Of a stretch of 64,000 nucleotides of DNA, positions 1 through 11,690 are shown in pieces. Under the pieces are notes generated by a model that was not told the origin of the DNA, did not search any database, and saw only the letters and a program-made list of their open reading frames with translations. The position numbers were made by a program, and so were the translations under genes. Position 1 is the first letter of the stretch; each line of letters starts with the position of its first letter. The stretch spans positions 39,267,695 to 39,331,694 of the forward strand of contig NW_019211454.1 of NCBI RefSeq assembly GCF_002443255.2, given 5' to 3'. This DNA comes from Varroa destructor. Lineage: Eukaryota; Arthropoda; Arachnida; Mesostigmata; Varroidae.

Positions 1-746
1 GTTTTGTTGGCGTCCCGACTTGGCCGCAATTGAAGACCAACACAACAAACGCAATAGTGAATGACTAGTTCCATCGAAAGCTTTCGTCATAACGAGATGG
101 AAAAACTATCTTCTTCTACAGTAAGCCAACGCACTCGCGCCCTACGGGACTTTTTTCACATATATCTTGATGTTTGGCATTGCAGTCTATGTTATGTAAT
201 ATGGTGCTAGACTGGTAATAGGTGGTTTGAATACATGGATTTGTATGGTATATTTCTGGGAAACCAACCGAATGGAAAGCTTGTTTAATCAATAACCAGC
301 AGCACGGTAACTTCATTCGTTATCATTTTAATTTTGTTTTTTTTTTTATTTATTTATTTATTTTTTTAATTTATTGCACATCACTGCGAGTGGTGTTAAC
401 AAAGTGAGATAGTGTACCGCAATACTTGTTTATTCTATGGTGTGGATAAATTCGAAATGTCGTGCTGCCGATTATTAATTGAATAGGCCCTATTGGGTTA
501 TATTAAAAATTAAGGCCAACTAAAGGCCACACTATTGAAAAATTAAACCATTAAAATATTGCAAATGCACCTATCTCTAGACGTTGCTCTTTTTGTCAAA
601 GCTGGCTGACCGGCGATAAAACGTATTTACACTCATTAAAGATAAATACAAGCCTTCTCACTAGTCTTATCAGTTATTTCTTTTAATTTCTTCGTATCTA
701 ACGTACTCGTAACGTCTATCAATATGATCGTATAACATCTTTGCAG
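1..746. other. AT-rich noncoding DNA
   Basis: No convincing exon is seen. A T-rich stretch with ATTT units lies at about 337-372. The segment ends with a plausible splice acceptor (ttgcag, ending at 746), so it may be the last intron of a plus-strand gene that begins left of the window. Confidence 0.5.
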
Positions 747-929
747 GTGTGTACGCTGGCCGCGGTCGTACACAACCTGTGTTATATATCTACAGCGACT
801 CAAACAATTAACCGAATCTTTGACACGCTGTCCGAAGAGTCAGAAGGAAATTTTCGTTCACTTAATCCTATAAACCCGTCTGTTCGCCCGTCCGCCAGCA
901 ACGTCGTAATGCCGAACGGCGACAACTAG
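747..929 (+). CDS. possible terminal coding exon of an unidentified plus-strand gene
   Basis: A frame stays open from the acceptor ttgcag (ending 746) to a TAG at 927-929, giving about 60 residues. It begins VCTLAAVVHNLCYISTATQT and ends NVVMPNGDN. The first part is fairly hydrophobic (possible membrane segment); the second is polar and Ser/Asn/Pro-rich like a C-terminal tail. The frame has no initiator ATG near its start, so if real it is a continuation of an upstream exon outside the window. I do not recognise the family. The other two frames from the same acceptor stop earlier. The base composition is richer in GC than the flanking 700 bases. This could be chance: the evidence is only one acceptor plus one open frame. 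Confidence 0.25.
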   Translation: MCTLAAVVHNLCYISTATQTINRIFDTLSEESEGNFRSLNPINPSVRPSASNVVMPNGDN

Positions 930-1315
930 CATCACCGGCAGCCCTGTCAACCGCAAAAACCCCGCCGTTCTGTCTGGGCTGTTCGCAATAGCTGCAACAC
1001 TCTGGCGGCATCACCATAGTAAGTGTGTCGGTGACGTTATGCGGATTCAAGCTTTCCCTTTAGAAGCACCGCTAGAAACACCCTTCTCGTATCATCTTCA
1101 TCTAACTGACAAAATGAAGCAAATAGACCGTGATAATTCTGTACGCAGTCTACCCTATATAAGCTCCTGCTGCTCCAACTTTGGTCCCGATGGCCTCTCA
1201 AGGACAACGATCATACAACTCAGGGCACTATCTCATAGGTGAGAAATATAGAAGAAAATTTAAAACGAGTTTGTTCGCTCAAGTCGGAGTCACCGCTGGT
1301 ACTGTTTGGGAGTTT

Positions 1316-1341
1316 CGCGGCTGCCGCAACGAGCAGCCGCG
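1316..1341. repeat. GC-rich perfect inverted repeat
   Basis: Nine-base arms, CGCGGCTGC (1316-1324) and GCAGCCGCG (1333-1341), flank an 8-base loop. It could form a stable hairpin in RNA or DNA. No function can be assigned. Confidence 0.6.
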
Positions 1342-2020
1342 GTTTTTCATTGACATCAACGCTTGACCACTGCAGCTGTCATAATCACCTGACTCCGCAG
1401 CGTTGTTTTTTGGCTACGGCGACAACGTTAGCTCTGGTCTTAGTGGCGCTACTATCAAGCAATCATTACCACTGTCCGTATCCAATTCAGTACTATCCCA
1501 TCGCGTGTGTACGTATGAACGAAGGGAATGTTTATAATTTATTAGGACTCAGATAAAACGAACAGAGAAAGTTCACACAGTTTAAGTATGTTGACGTTGT
1601 ACCAACGAAAGCTTCTAATATAATAAAGACTAAAGGAAGACGCACTGGACGTAGATTGAACGGGATATGTTAATAGCCGTGGTAGCACTTGAGATTGTGC
1701 ACTTATCCATGGCGTGTTAAGACTGTCCCTTACTGTTTGAGCATTATTAAAAAAAGTTTACTATTGATAAAAGAGTCGACAATAGGACGTAAAACAGTGG
1801 TAAATAGAGTAATTCTTACGCAGAGCTTCGCTTACTTGCTGAGGCGAGCAGTCCATGGAAGCAAGTTAGTCTAATAACAGGAGCTTCCGGGTGAACTTCA
1901 TCTGAACCGCTGCTGTAGATGTTGGTGAAATTGATGCTACAGTTTCACTTAACATCGCCGCAGTAAGTGTTTGATATCCAAGGCCGAACTACAAAACAGT
2001 CAATGGCACGTTTAACGCAT

Positions 2021-2045
2021 CAGCAGCAGTAGCAGCAGCAGTAGC
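2021..2045 (+). repeat. CAG/TAG trinucleotide microsatellite
   Basis: CAG units interrupted by single TAG units, about eight triplets in all. It lies in no recognisable coding frame. Confidence 0.8.
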
Positions 2046-4323
2046 ATCGTAATTACCGCCATTCCTAATGGTAGCGGCTATTGGATGAACTATTCTAGTT
2101 CGCTGACTGTCACTTAGCAACCGTCGCTGCTTTCCAAAACTGAGCACCAACGTCACCCGCTGATACTCTGATCTTTTTTAGAGGGCTTCCCATTACTATC
2201 GGGAAAAATAAACATGACAAACTCGACCAGCGGCAGTAACCACTTCCTTCGTTTAGTTGCACTTCGGCGTCGCCCCCTAAATTTTACCTGGAAGATATTG
2301 TACAAAGGAGACAGTGGCATGCGACGAGAAAAGCCTGTTTTACTTCACTTGCTATTCATCGCGTTTCTCTCTATATCACAACAGAGCGAAGCATGGCACC
2401 GCACCGTATAGAAGACTGATACTAACAACTCACATTGGAACCAACTTAAATCAAGCTCTGCCCGAGGAGTGGTTTTCGCTTCCGAGCTTTCCTTCTAAGC
2501 TGCTGTCGCTGCGCCTACTGCTAAACTGAAGTTACACTAGCAATATCCAAAGTGGTTGCGGATATGGGATGGGACACGACTCTGAACCAGTCACCTACTG
2601 CTGCCGATGTTGACAGACAGCAGAGTCGTCGAACGACGACTTTTCATCCGACGAAATGGTCGCAGCTGCAACGTGCATGCAATGATGATAATGCTAAATA
2701 ACACTGGTCAACACTGATGACATTAACCCCAAGAGTAGATCCAACACGCAGAGCAAGTAGAACTAAACGGAATGCCGTTCATTCCGGCTGCAGTAATAAC
2801 ACTTACTGTGTGCCACCGAAATCAACCAGCTGTACCCAACTCGATTATTCCACGCCGCCGCTCTCCATTACGACAGGACTGGCCGCCGGCACCTCACCAC
2901 TTGCACAGGCGGCGACACTGTAGCGCTGCTGTTGCTATAGCGGCGACGGCGTCGCCGTCGTCGCAGTTGTTGCTGTTACTGCAGTAACAACTGGCGCCAC
3001 CAGCGAGCGGATTTACACAATTCATTCTCTACCATCGTAATAAGCGACCAGCAACGATCGATTTGGCTTTTCCCCATCTGTCGTCGTTTCTATGCGTGTC
3101 TGTCTGTTTAGGAAAGGCAGAACACCTCCGGCGGTCGTCACCCAGCCTGCAGGCAACCAGCGCTGCGGCTGTGGCAACCAGCTGTATGAGCAGTGTAAGT
3201 AGCACACTGGAGATGGTCCCAGTGGAAGCAGTGGTTGAAGCTGCGATCACAGGCGTTTGATGTTTGCAGCAGCCTAGTGGTAAGAGCAGCTCCCGAGGCC
3301 GTCACCACTGCTGATGCGAAGAAAGAAGCAGTGGACTGTAGCACACTGGTAAGCAGCAAGCCAGACAGACAGTCAGTCAACAGCCTCTCTACAGCGTTTG
3401 CCTTGCCGTTACGGCCGTTCTGTTGTTATTTCTCTTTTGACCATCGGCATTTTGCTGAGTTGTACTGGTGCTGTTTTGACGGTGTCGATACCAGCCAGCA
3501 GCGGCTGCTGGCACCGGTGATCGACGACCAGAAGGACCGACAATCGTACGGCTGGCTACGTATTACTGTCAACACTGTCAGCCTATGCCATTATTGTTGC
3601 AGTAGGTAACGTTATGCTGCGGTCCATCATTAAGCTGTGAAACAACAGTGCGAACCGCGGTGGCGGGGGCGCCCACTGCCGCTGCTGTTACTGATGCCTG
3701 TTATTTATCGTTCAAATCATACAAATACTTCTATCGTGACTGCAGTTTGCGATACTAGCAGCGGCGGCAAGGTTGGAGAAAAACTCGCAACAAAATTAGC
3801 TCGAAACGAAAAGCTCCTTAGTTTTCTGCGAAAGTGCCTAGTAACTTTATGCCAAACAGGGGTAGGGGAACGAGGGCAGTCGATGCCATGACACAAGTCA
3901 TAAAAAAGAAGATCTGATAGTGGAACGATAGAAGCCACCGAACACGAGGGGAAACCAGTTGCACTCTACAGCAGTAATGATAGAACCGAATTGTGCTCAA
4001 CAACTTAACAATTGTCTCTAACTTGGAGAATAAATAGGTGGTAAGATTTACTGTCAAACAATACAGAGGCCTGTTGGAAAAGGGACAGCTATGAAAGACA
4101 CTAAGTATAGAGGTCAGTTAAGTTAGGCGGATTCACCGCAGATGCAATCTCTTGCCGGGAGTTGCATAAACCGTGGCAGTCAAATCTGCTGCGGCCTTCT
4201 GACGATTAGAGTGTCAACGACGAACTCTAAATCGTTAACATTTAATGTCATTCTACCAGGTGGCCAGTAAGCACGAACAGAGACTGGATAACTAAAGACG
4301 CAGATTATTTCTTCGGAAAAGCC

Positions 4324-4660
4324 CATGGTCACCACCCAGACTATTGCGCGCATGCGCTAATTAGAACCTGTTGTAGAATAGGCTGCTAACGAAATGCACT
4401 TGTTCTTCTCCTACGTAACTCTTCTTGATAGCTGTGAATAATTGTCACACTCAAACTTGTTTCATAGAGGCCAGCTGCTCACATCCACGATCATTCCGTG
4501 GTCATCACCCGAAATATTACGCGCATACGCTAATTAGAACCTATTGTACCAGCTAGAATAGGTCGCTAATGAAATGCACTTGTTTCTCTCTTATATAATC
4601 CATATTGATAACTCAAGCTTGTTATATATAGGCCATCTGCTTACATCCACGATAATGCTA
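4324..4660. repeat. imperfect tandem duplication, unit about 170 bp
   Basis: Two head-to-tail copies, about 4324-4496 and 4497-4660. Shared landmarks in the same order are: a GGTCA-CACC start; GCGCAT-CGCTAATTAGAACCT; AGAATAGG-GCTAA-GAAATGCACTTGTT; AGGCCA-CTGCT; and ACATCCACGAT. The copies differ by many substitutions and small indels (copy two carries an extra CAGC near 4550), so the duplication is not recent. No coding frame spans it. It lies just upstream of the divergent start region of CAND1. Confidence 0.85.
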
Positions 4661-4846
4661 ACCCGCCGTACAAACTACGAGAATGACGAACGACACACAC
4701 ATGACGCTATCGAAGAACACCATTCAATGATCTGTATTCTATTGCTTCCATAAGCATAATTCGCGCATCACCTATACACTAAAAATTGGGTACCTGTGAA
4801 TAATATTAACATCGTTCGTTAACGACATGCAACAAAACAGGAATAC

Positions 4847-5055
4847 CTGTTTAATGTTGACGTCTGAGTGACCGACCACAGCGTATTTTCGCCGCTTGGT
4901 TGAACCACCTCTGCGCTGATATTTCCCTCTTCCACTACCCCTGCCTTTAACCCGCCTGTGAGCCTCTCGGATTGTAGGGATCTGACGGGTAAACCCGTTG
5001 TTGGCGCCCTTGAGGTAGATTGAAATTTTGGCGGCACCTCGCCGCACTCATTCAT
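4847..5055 (-). CDS. possible first coding exon, divergent from CAND1
   Basis: On the minus strand an ATG at 5055 opens a frame that runs to a donor-like AG|gtattc (last exon base 4847), 209 bases, ending in phase 2. The peptide starts MNECGEVPPKFQ and is Ser/Thr/Gly/Glu-rich; I recognise no domain. A second frame here encodes a very Arg/Lys/Gly-rich peptide but begins at GTG directly after an in-frame TGA, so it would need an upstream exon. The ATG lies 330 bases from the CAND1 start on the opposite strand, which would make a bidirectional promoter. I found no second exon to join it to. It could equally be noncoding 5' flank of CAND1. Confidence 0.2.
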
Positions 5056-5188
5056 GCGGATTCGCGGTCTAGATCTGCGTCGCTATTTCGGATGCTGGTT
5101 CTCGCCGCCAGGGCCGACAATGTTTTGTTAGTGGCGAAGTGGCAGCAGCGAGCCGGCTCTGCCTAGTGGCCGTGTATAAGTGTAGTAG

Positions 5189-5392
5189 ATGATTGGCAAG
5201 AACTATCCGTCTCAGTTGGTCATCAACATTCTCGGAGAAGTTCGCTTGTCACGAGCTAGCTGGCGCGCGTTGCTTGTGTATTCCGTGTGCTTCCTATTCG
5301 ACGTATATCGTGTGTGTCGTTTTACGACGAAGCTGTCAGATATAGCATCGAGACAACAGTCGTACCGACTTATCCGGCCTCAAGATGGCTAA
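5189..5392 (+). promoter_or_regulatory. candidate upstream ORF overlapping the CAND1 start codon
   Basis: An ATG at 5189 opens a 67-codon frame that ends at 5392, eight bases past the A of the CAND1 ATG and in a different frame. If transcription starts upstream of 5189 and this stretch is not spliced out, translating this frame would carry ribosomes past the main start and lower CAND1 output. The main start has a better context (AAGATGG) than this one (GTAGATGA). The peptide itself shows no domain. It rests on an unknown transcription start site. Confidence 0.35.
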
Positions 5393-8300
5393 TGCTTACC
5401 AAATATCAAATCTGCTCGACAAGATGACATCGGCGGATAAAGACTATAGATTTATGGCCACTAACGATCTGATGGCCGAGCTGCAAAAAGACTCGATCAA
5501 ATTGGACGACGAATCGGAGCGCAAGGTTGTCAGCATGCTGCTTCATCTACTTCGCGACAAAAATGGTACTGCTTTGTAGATGACAACAACAAAAACACGT
5601 TCTCCGAGTACAGCCTGCAAGTTGAACTTTTCTAGTTCTTGAATGAAAACGACAACGACATAAAAAGCATTCTCTTTACAAGGCACCATCGTGACTTAGA
5701 ATCAGGGAATGATAACAGCAAAACAAAAGGGAAACAATAACATAGTGAAATAGCCCACGTTGGGTCTCTGCATAAATTCGACAACTGAAATGCAGTTATC
5801 TACTGAATACACTCTCACCAGCGGTTTGCTTAAGCAATAATGCTTATGACTTAGATTGGCTATTCAAAAAAATTCAACGAATCCAGCAAGACAGAGCAGC
5901 GGATAGGAGCAATGCTTAGAGGGGAGGCATTATGTAGCCTAGTCGAGTAGAATAGTGGAAGAATTAGGCGAAAGCTTGAAGTACAAGTGTGTTCTTTGTT
6001 GACAATATCGGTGCATTTTCAAGGAATATACCATATTTCACACGAGCATGAGCGAGTAGCCCATCATTCACTCAATAAACGGTTTTGCAATAAATATTAT
6101 AGTACCTTGCCATTATCAATCATACAGACGTACGACCCAATACCCAACGATTATGCGTTCTCTGTTTAATGTTGTAATACTTCACTTGGCCCCATACGGT
6201 ATTCAGATGTATTTCGTGTGCATAATAACATTAAGTTCGGATTTGCTGCTAGCTAATTTTGTATAGAATAGTAGCGTAATTTGAAGCAAAAGTCATACCT
6301 GTATTTTATTGGTATCACTCAACGGAGATGATATCGTTAGAGAGATTACTGTAGACATGAAACGCATTGGTGATAACGCCGATTGAGTACAATTTAGTTA
6401 CGTGACACTTCAGCTCTCGCTCTAGTTGTGAATGACCGAGTTGAATGTAGCCCGCGCTACCGCTATTTTTTTGCGCGCGCAGTCCAAATTCAACGCCGGG
6501 GTCTCCAACTTTTAGCAAAAATAGTTCGTTGACCTTTCGTTGATTTCTGGTAGTGATCTGAATCTAGACAAGTTGTTGTTGGCGAACGACATTGTGGGTT
6601 ATATTCACACGTTTGCTACTTGAGCTGATGTTGAGAATTATTCCTCATGAGATGCTTTTTGATATTGCTTTGTCGCACGTTGGTAATAAGTAGAAGTGCT
6701 TTATTTAATTCATAATATTAAAGAAAAACCGTTTCGCTAGCAATCGAAAGTTAACTAAACGACTATCATCTAACTTTAATGTAACATAATTTTGCTGTTT
6801 CACCTGGATTAAAAAGAAAGCTATCTATAAATCCTATTACTAGTCGCCAGCCAATCATACTATACGAAAATGATCTTTAGTGCTATTAGTGGCCCCCTAT
6901 TAATGCTGGTTGTGAAATTGACCTTTCCCAATTATATATACGTGCAATGAATGCATACTCATATGAAGTCCTAGATTTGAATAAGCACTACTTAGTGACC
7001 ATTAAGCGAACATTATGCAATAATGATTAATAGTATTCAATTTTGAAATCTTGTTTGATGTACCCGGTACTCTTTTGCAGGTGAAGTACAGAATCTTGCC
7101 GTCAAATGTCTTGGCCCATTGGTCAAGAAAGTGAAGGAGTACCAGGTTGAGCAGATCGTTGAGACCCTTTGTAAGAATATGGTCAGTGAAAAGGCGGAAG
7201 AGCTGCGTGACATTTCCTCAATTGGATTAAAGACTGTCATCGCTGAATTACCTCCTAATTGTGACACACTAGTAGCCTCAATTTGCAAAAAGATTACCAC
7301 GCGGCTAAACGCTGTGGTGGCGGAGAACGCATCAAAGCAGGAAGAGGTTTCGATCCAATTGGAAGTGCTCGATTTGTTTGGGGATCTATTAAACAGATTT
7401 GGTGGTAGTTTACTTATGTATCATGCATCGATCCTTGAGGCGCTTCTGCCACAACTTCGAAGCCCGCGCCTGGCGGTTCGTAAGCGGGCGATCACCTCGA
7501 TTGGGTAAGTTTTAATTTACTAGATGACACCTAACGATAGTCTCGCTTGTCTAGTTAGGCTTAGTTTTGGAGCCATCGAATATCTGTGAGGGTGCATACA
7601 GACGCCACGATAGGTGACTACTGGTGTATACGTCACTTGGTGAAATACAACCTCATCCATAGGACGGCAGCATATTGCGCGAATATATATATACACACAA
7701 GTGTTTGTAAATTTCCTATTACTGCTATAATTAGTCCTTCTCTATAAGCGGAATAATAATTATTATTCTTTCTCTTATAGATATTTAACTACGTCATGTT
7801 CGGACAATCTGTTCAACAAGCTAATGGAAACTCTAATCCATGAGTTGGCAACAGCCACGAACACGAACGCATCCGTGACTCGAACCTATATTCAGTGCAT
7901 TGGAACGATTTCGCGGCATTCAGGCCATCGTATTGGGGGGCACCTTGAAAAACTTATGCCTTTTTTGACTGGATTCTGTCGACGAGCTCATGAACATGGA
8001 GATGAACATGGCGACGAATTACGCGAGTACTGTTTACAGGCATTGGAAATGCTAGTACGAAGATGTCCTAAGGAAATTACTTGTGAGTATACTTAGACGA
8101 TATGATGCGGCAATTTAAATGAGTTTTTTTTTTATCAAGCGTTTTTGAATGGTTACATTCCGTAGCCATAGATACTGGTTTTCTCCTATATTTTTCGCAT
8201 AGTTGCGAGAAATCTTAACCTTTAAGAATAGTTCTAATCTAACGATAAATTTGACCAAGTGAGATTTGTTGATTCAACGCCTAAATGATTACACAGTTTA

Positions 8301-11300
8301 GAGCTAACACTTATATAGATAAAAAATCAGTCATCGACTGTGTCAGAATTCTGTAATTTGCGTGCCTGCTATATATAGCACTGATTTGAATAGACTATCT
8401 AATGTGGGTCCGTATACTATTTTTGTGATTTGTTCACTGCTCTTAATGCAGGCTACATTCCGTCAATCATTTCCATCTGCCTAGATTTCATCAGCTATGA
8501 TCCGAACTACAACTATGACGATGACGAAGATGGAGAAGAAGGAATGGAGACGGATGGCGAGGAAGCAGATGAAAGTGACGGCGAAGCTGAAGAAGAGTAT
8601 TCGGACGATGACGACATCTCATGGAAGGTGCGCCGTGCCTCAGCAAAATGTCTTGAGGCTGTCATTGCCACGCGTCACGATATGCTTTCGGATCTATACC
8701 GGACAATCGCTCCACACCTCGTCACTCGCTTCAAAGAACGCGAGGAAAATGTCAAAGTTGACATATTTAATGCATATGTCGCTTTACTGCGTCAAACACG
8801 TTCAACAGGACCACGAGGTGATGAAACAAATGCGGCTCCCGTTCAACTGCTCAGACAGCAGGTGCCTAGTTTAGTGAAGTCGCTGACGAGACAACTGCGC
8901 AAAGAAAAGAAATCGATTAAGACAAGACAAGGCTCGTTCCATCTCCTTACCGAGCTATCACTTGTGGTACCTGGCGCACTCTCAGACCACATATCGGCCT
9001 TAATTCCCGCGATCCAAAATTCCTTTTCGGAGAAAGAGAAAAACACTTCGTCAAACATGAAGATCGATACACTTGGTTTTCTTCAGTGCCTCATTTCGAA
9101 TCATCCAGTGGCCGTGTTCCACCCGCACGTGCCTGTGCTTGTACCAGCAGTCGTTCAAGCAGTGTACGATCCGTTCTACAAGATCAGTTCGGAAGCATTG
9201 AATGTTTTGCAGCTGCTTCTTCGAGTGCTACGCCCGTTCGACGGCCAGCCAAACGCTTTCAATTTTTCACCGTATGTTCCAGAAATCTACCAGTGCGCCC
9301 TAGTCAAACTGAAGGCCACCGACATTGATCAAGAGGTAAAGGAACGAGCAATCTCCTGTATGGGGCAAATTATTTCCGTCCTTGGAGATCACCTGCGGGA
9401 GGAACTTCAATCGTGTCTACCGATATTTCTTGACCGTCTTCGCAATGAGATTACTCGACTAACGACGGTAAAAGCCCTAACACAAATTGCTGGCTCGCCT
9501 CTTAAAATTCCACTTGACATGATTCTCTGTGATGGAGTAGCTATTTTGGCTAGTTTTTTAAGGAAGAACCAACGCGCGTTGAAGTTGAGCACGTTAACCC
9601 TTCTTGATACACTATTTAAGCACTATCCACTATCTTTAAACGCAAACATGGTAAACTGCATCATGAAGGAGTTACGCGCACTAATCAGCGAAGCCGACCT
9701 ACACATTTCACAGTTGACTCTCCATCTGCTAACGTCAGTGGCACAAGTTCATCGCCAATCATTACTGACGGTAACAAAAGAGATCCTGCCGGAGATCCTG
9801 GTACTAGTGAAATCTCCGCTATTGCAGGGCGCCGCCTTGAATGCAATGCTCGAATTCTTCAAGACCCTTTCATACTCGAATGTCGATGGTGTAGGCTTCC
9901 GGCAGCTTCTATTGCTACTCACAAGTTTAGTGTACCAACAAAGTCAAACAAATCAGCCGATTCATAAAAATGCGTATCACTCGATAGCTAAATGTGTAGC
10001 TGCTCTAACTGTCGCCAACCTAAACAATCCGGAAGCGTGTCAGGTGGTGCCTCAATTCCTTAATGAAATCGCTAACAACCAATCCGCTGATTCCGTGCAT
10101 CAGTTCGCATTATTGGCCATTGGCGAGATTGGCAAGCATGTCGACCTCAGCAATATTCCCGAGCTCAAGGTTGTGCTGCTCAAGGCGTTCGAATCGAATT
10201 CAGAGGAAGTAAAGACAGCCGCTTCGTTCGCCTTAGGTAGCGTAGCCATTGGTAACTTACAGGAATACTTGCCCTTTATTTTGTCAGAGGTGGATGACCA
10301 CCCGAAGAAACAATACCTACTGTTGCATGCACTGAAAGAAACCATATCCTGCCAAAGTGGAAATGCGGCAGCGGTTCATGCGTTGCAGCCGTATATCGAG
10401 GCAATCTGGATGATGCTCATGAAGCACTGTGAATGCGAAGAAGAGGGTACGCGGAACGTGGTCGCTGAGTGTCTCGGCAAACTGACTCTGGTCGATCATG
10501 AGACGTTGCTACCTCGGCTGGCTACCTCGTTGGACAGCCCAAGCGCATATGCCAGGTCCACCGTGGTAACAGCCATGAAGTTTACTATATCCGACCAGCC
10601 GCAACCGATCGATGCTCTACTGAAGGATGATATCGGCAAGTTTTTCAATGCTCTCAAAGATAGTGACCTTAACGTCCGTCGTGTAGCTCTTGTAGCATTC
10701 AATTCGGCGGCACATAACAAGCCTGCACTTGTGCGGGATCTCCTGGGACAGGTCATGCCACAGCTTTACACAGAAACGAAGGTGCGAAATGAGCTCATCC
10801 GTGAGGTGGAGATGGGTCCGTTCAAGCACACCGTGGATGATGGTCTCGATTTGCGGAAGGCCGCTTTCGAGTGTATGTACACACTTCTCGACTCCTGCAT
10901 GGACCGTATTGATATCTTCGAGTTTTTAACACACGTCGAAGATGGTCTTAAAGACCATTACGACATTAAAATGCTTACCTATCTTATGCTTGTGCGGCTT
11001 TCGTCGATTTGCCCATTGGCATTGCTGCAGCGCATGGATACGGTGATCGATGCACTGAAGGTTCCATGCAACACCAAACTCAAGAGTTTTCCAGTCAAAC
11101 AGGAACTCGAGAAACAAGAAGAACTAAAACGGTACGTTGTAGTTTAACTAACGCTTATTCGTTATCTATGTGGATTTCTATGTATAACAGTTATTATCAA
11201 TCTTCAGCAGAGCTTTCTGGTGCGTTGGTGATTTTTTTGCCCTAAGAAGTTAACATGGTCTTAGTTTTCCACATGCAAAGGCTAACGGATTGCACCAACA

Positions 11301-11690
11301 ATATTAATATATGACGGTTCAGACATCGTTATTCTATCGTAGAACCGGACCTTCATTACAAACCACAACAATATTAGTTTTTTATTTGCTGTGCCATCTG
11401 AAAGACCGTTGTACTCAACCGTATCTGTGTTTTCTATAGTTAGCATGCCTAATTCCTGAAAAGCCTTCTGCCAATTTCCGCTCCGATTCATTTGTAGGTC
11501 GGCCCTTCGTGCTTTCGCCGCGTTGCAGCAAATAACGGACGCAGAAAAGAATCCTCAAGTGGTTGAGTTTACAAATCAGATCAAGAGCACACCAGATCTG
11601 CAAGCGATCTTCGACGGCATACAGAAGGACTCGAATCAAGCGATAGGATTCATGCATGACAGTAATGTTGAGGAAAATATGGTCTATTAA
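5385..11690 (+). CDS. CAND1: Cullin-associated NEDD8-dissociated protein 1
   Basis: CAND1 wraps around un-neddylated cullin-RBX1 and exchanges F-box/substrate-receptor modules, so it keeps SCF-type ubiquitin ligases cycling. Coding exons are 5385-5565, 7081-7504, 7781-8082, 8452-11131 and 11498-11690, all GT-AG and in frame, giving 1,259 residues (human is 1,230). The start [20 protein letters not shown] is nearly the family start. HEAT-type alpha-helical repeats fill the protein. An acidic loop follows DPNYNY at about residues 325-357, rich in Asp/Glu, as in orthologues but somewhat longer. Strongly conserved C-terminal blocks include [40 protein letters not shown] and [20 protein letters not shown]. 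Exon 4 alone carries over 70% of the protein. The last exon encodes 63 residues ending ENMVY. The neighbour SAP18 is convergent. The gene looks intact and functional. The start is chosen by homology and a good Kozak context. Confidence 0.97.
5566..7080 (+). other. CAND1 intron 1
   Basis: A 1.5-kb AT-rich intron bounded by ATG|gtact and ttttgcag|GTGAA. The split codon gives KNGEVQ, matching the conserved family sequence across the junction. I see no nested gene or RNA gene in it. The remaining introns of CAND1 are short (276, 369 and 366 bases). Confidence 0.9.

Larger units (their letters stand above)
930..4323. other. GC- and triplet-rich noncoding region
   Basis: About 3.4 kb with many short open frames on both strands but none that I can recognise or link by splice sites. 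It holds a CAG/TAG triplet run at 2021-2045, CTG/CAG-like and CGG/GTC-rich sequence at about 2900-3700, and a GC-rich inverted repeat at 1316-1341. This style of sequence resembles the long 5'UTR/promoter DNA seen upstream of the kinase gene in the same window, so it may be regulatory or an untranslated exon, orientation unknown. The frames here (for example 3235-3609) look compositional: Ala/Ser/Cys-rich with no domain. Confidence 0.4.

Noticed and set aside
3235..3609. 124-codon plus-strand frame in the triplet-rich region
   Set aside because: Overlaps an antisense frame, has no domain, and begins at a non-ATG codon.
4772..5047. Arg/Gly-rich minus-strand frame that looks like an RNA-binding protein
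   Set aside because: It begins at GTG directly after an in-frame TGA; without an upstream exon it cannot start, and the ATG frame is different.
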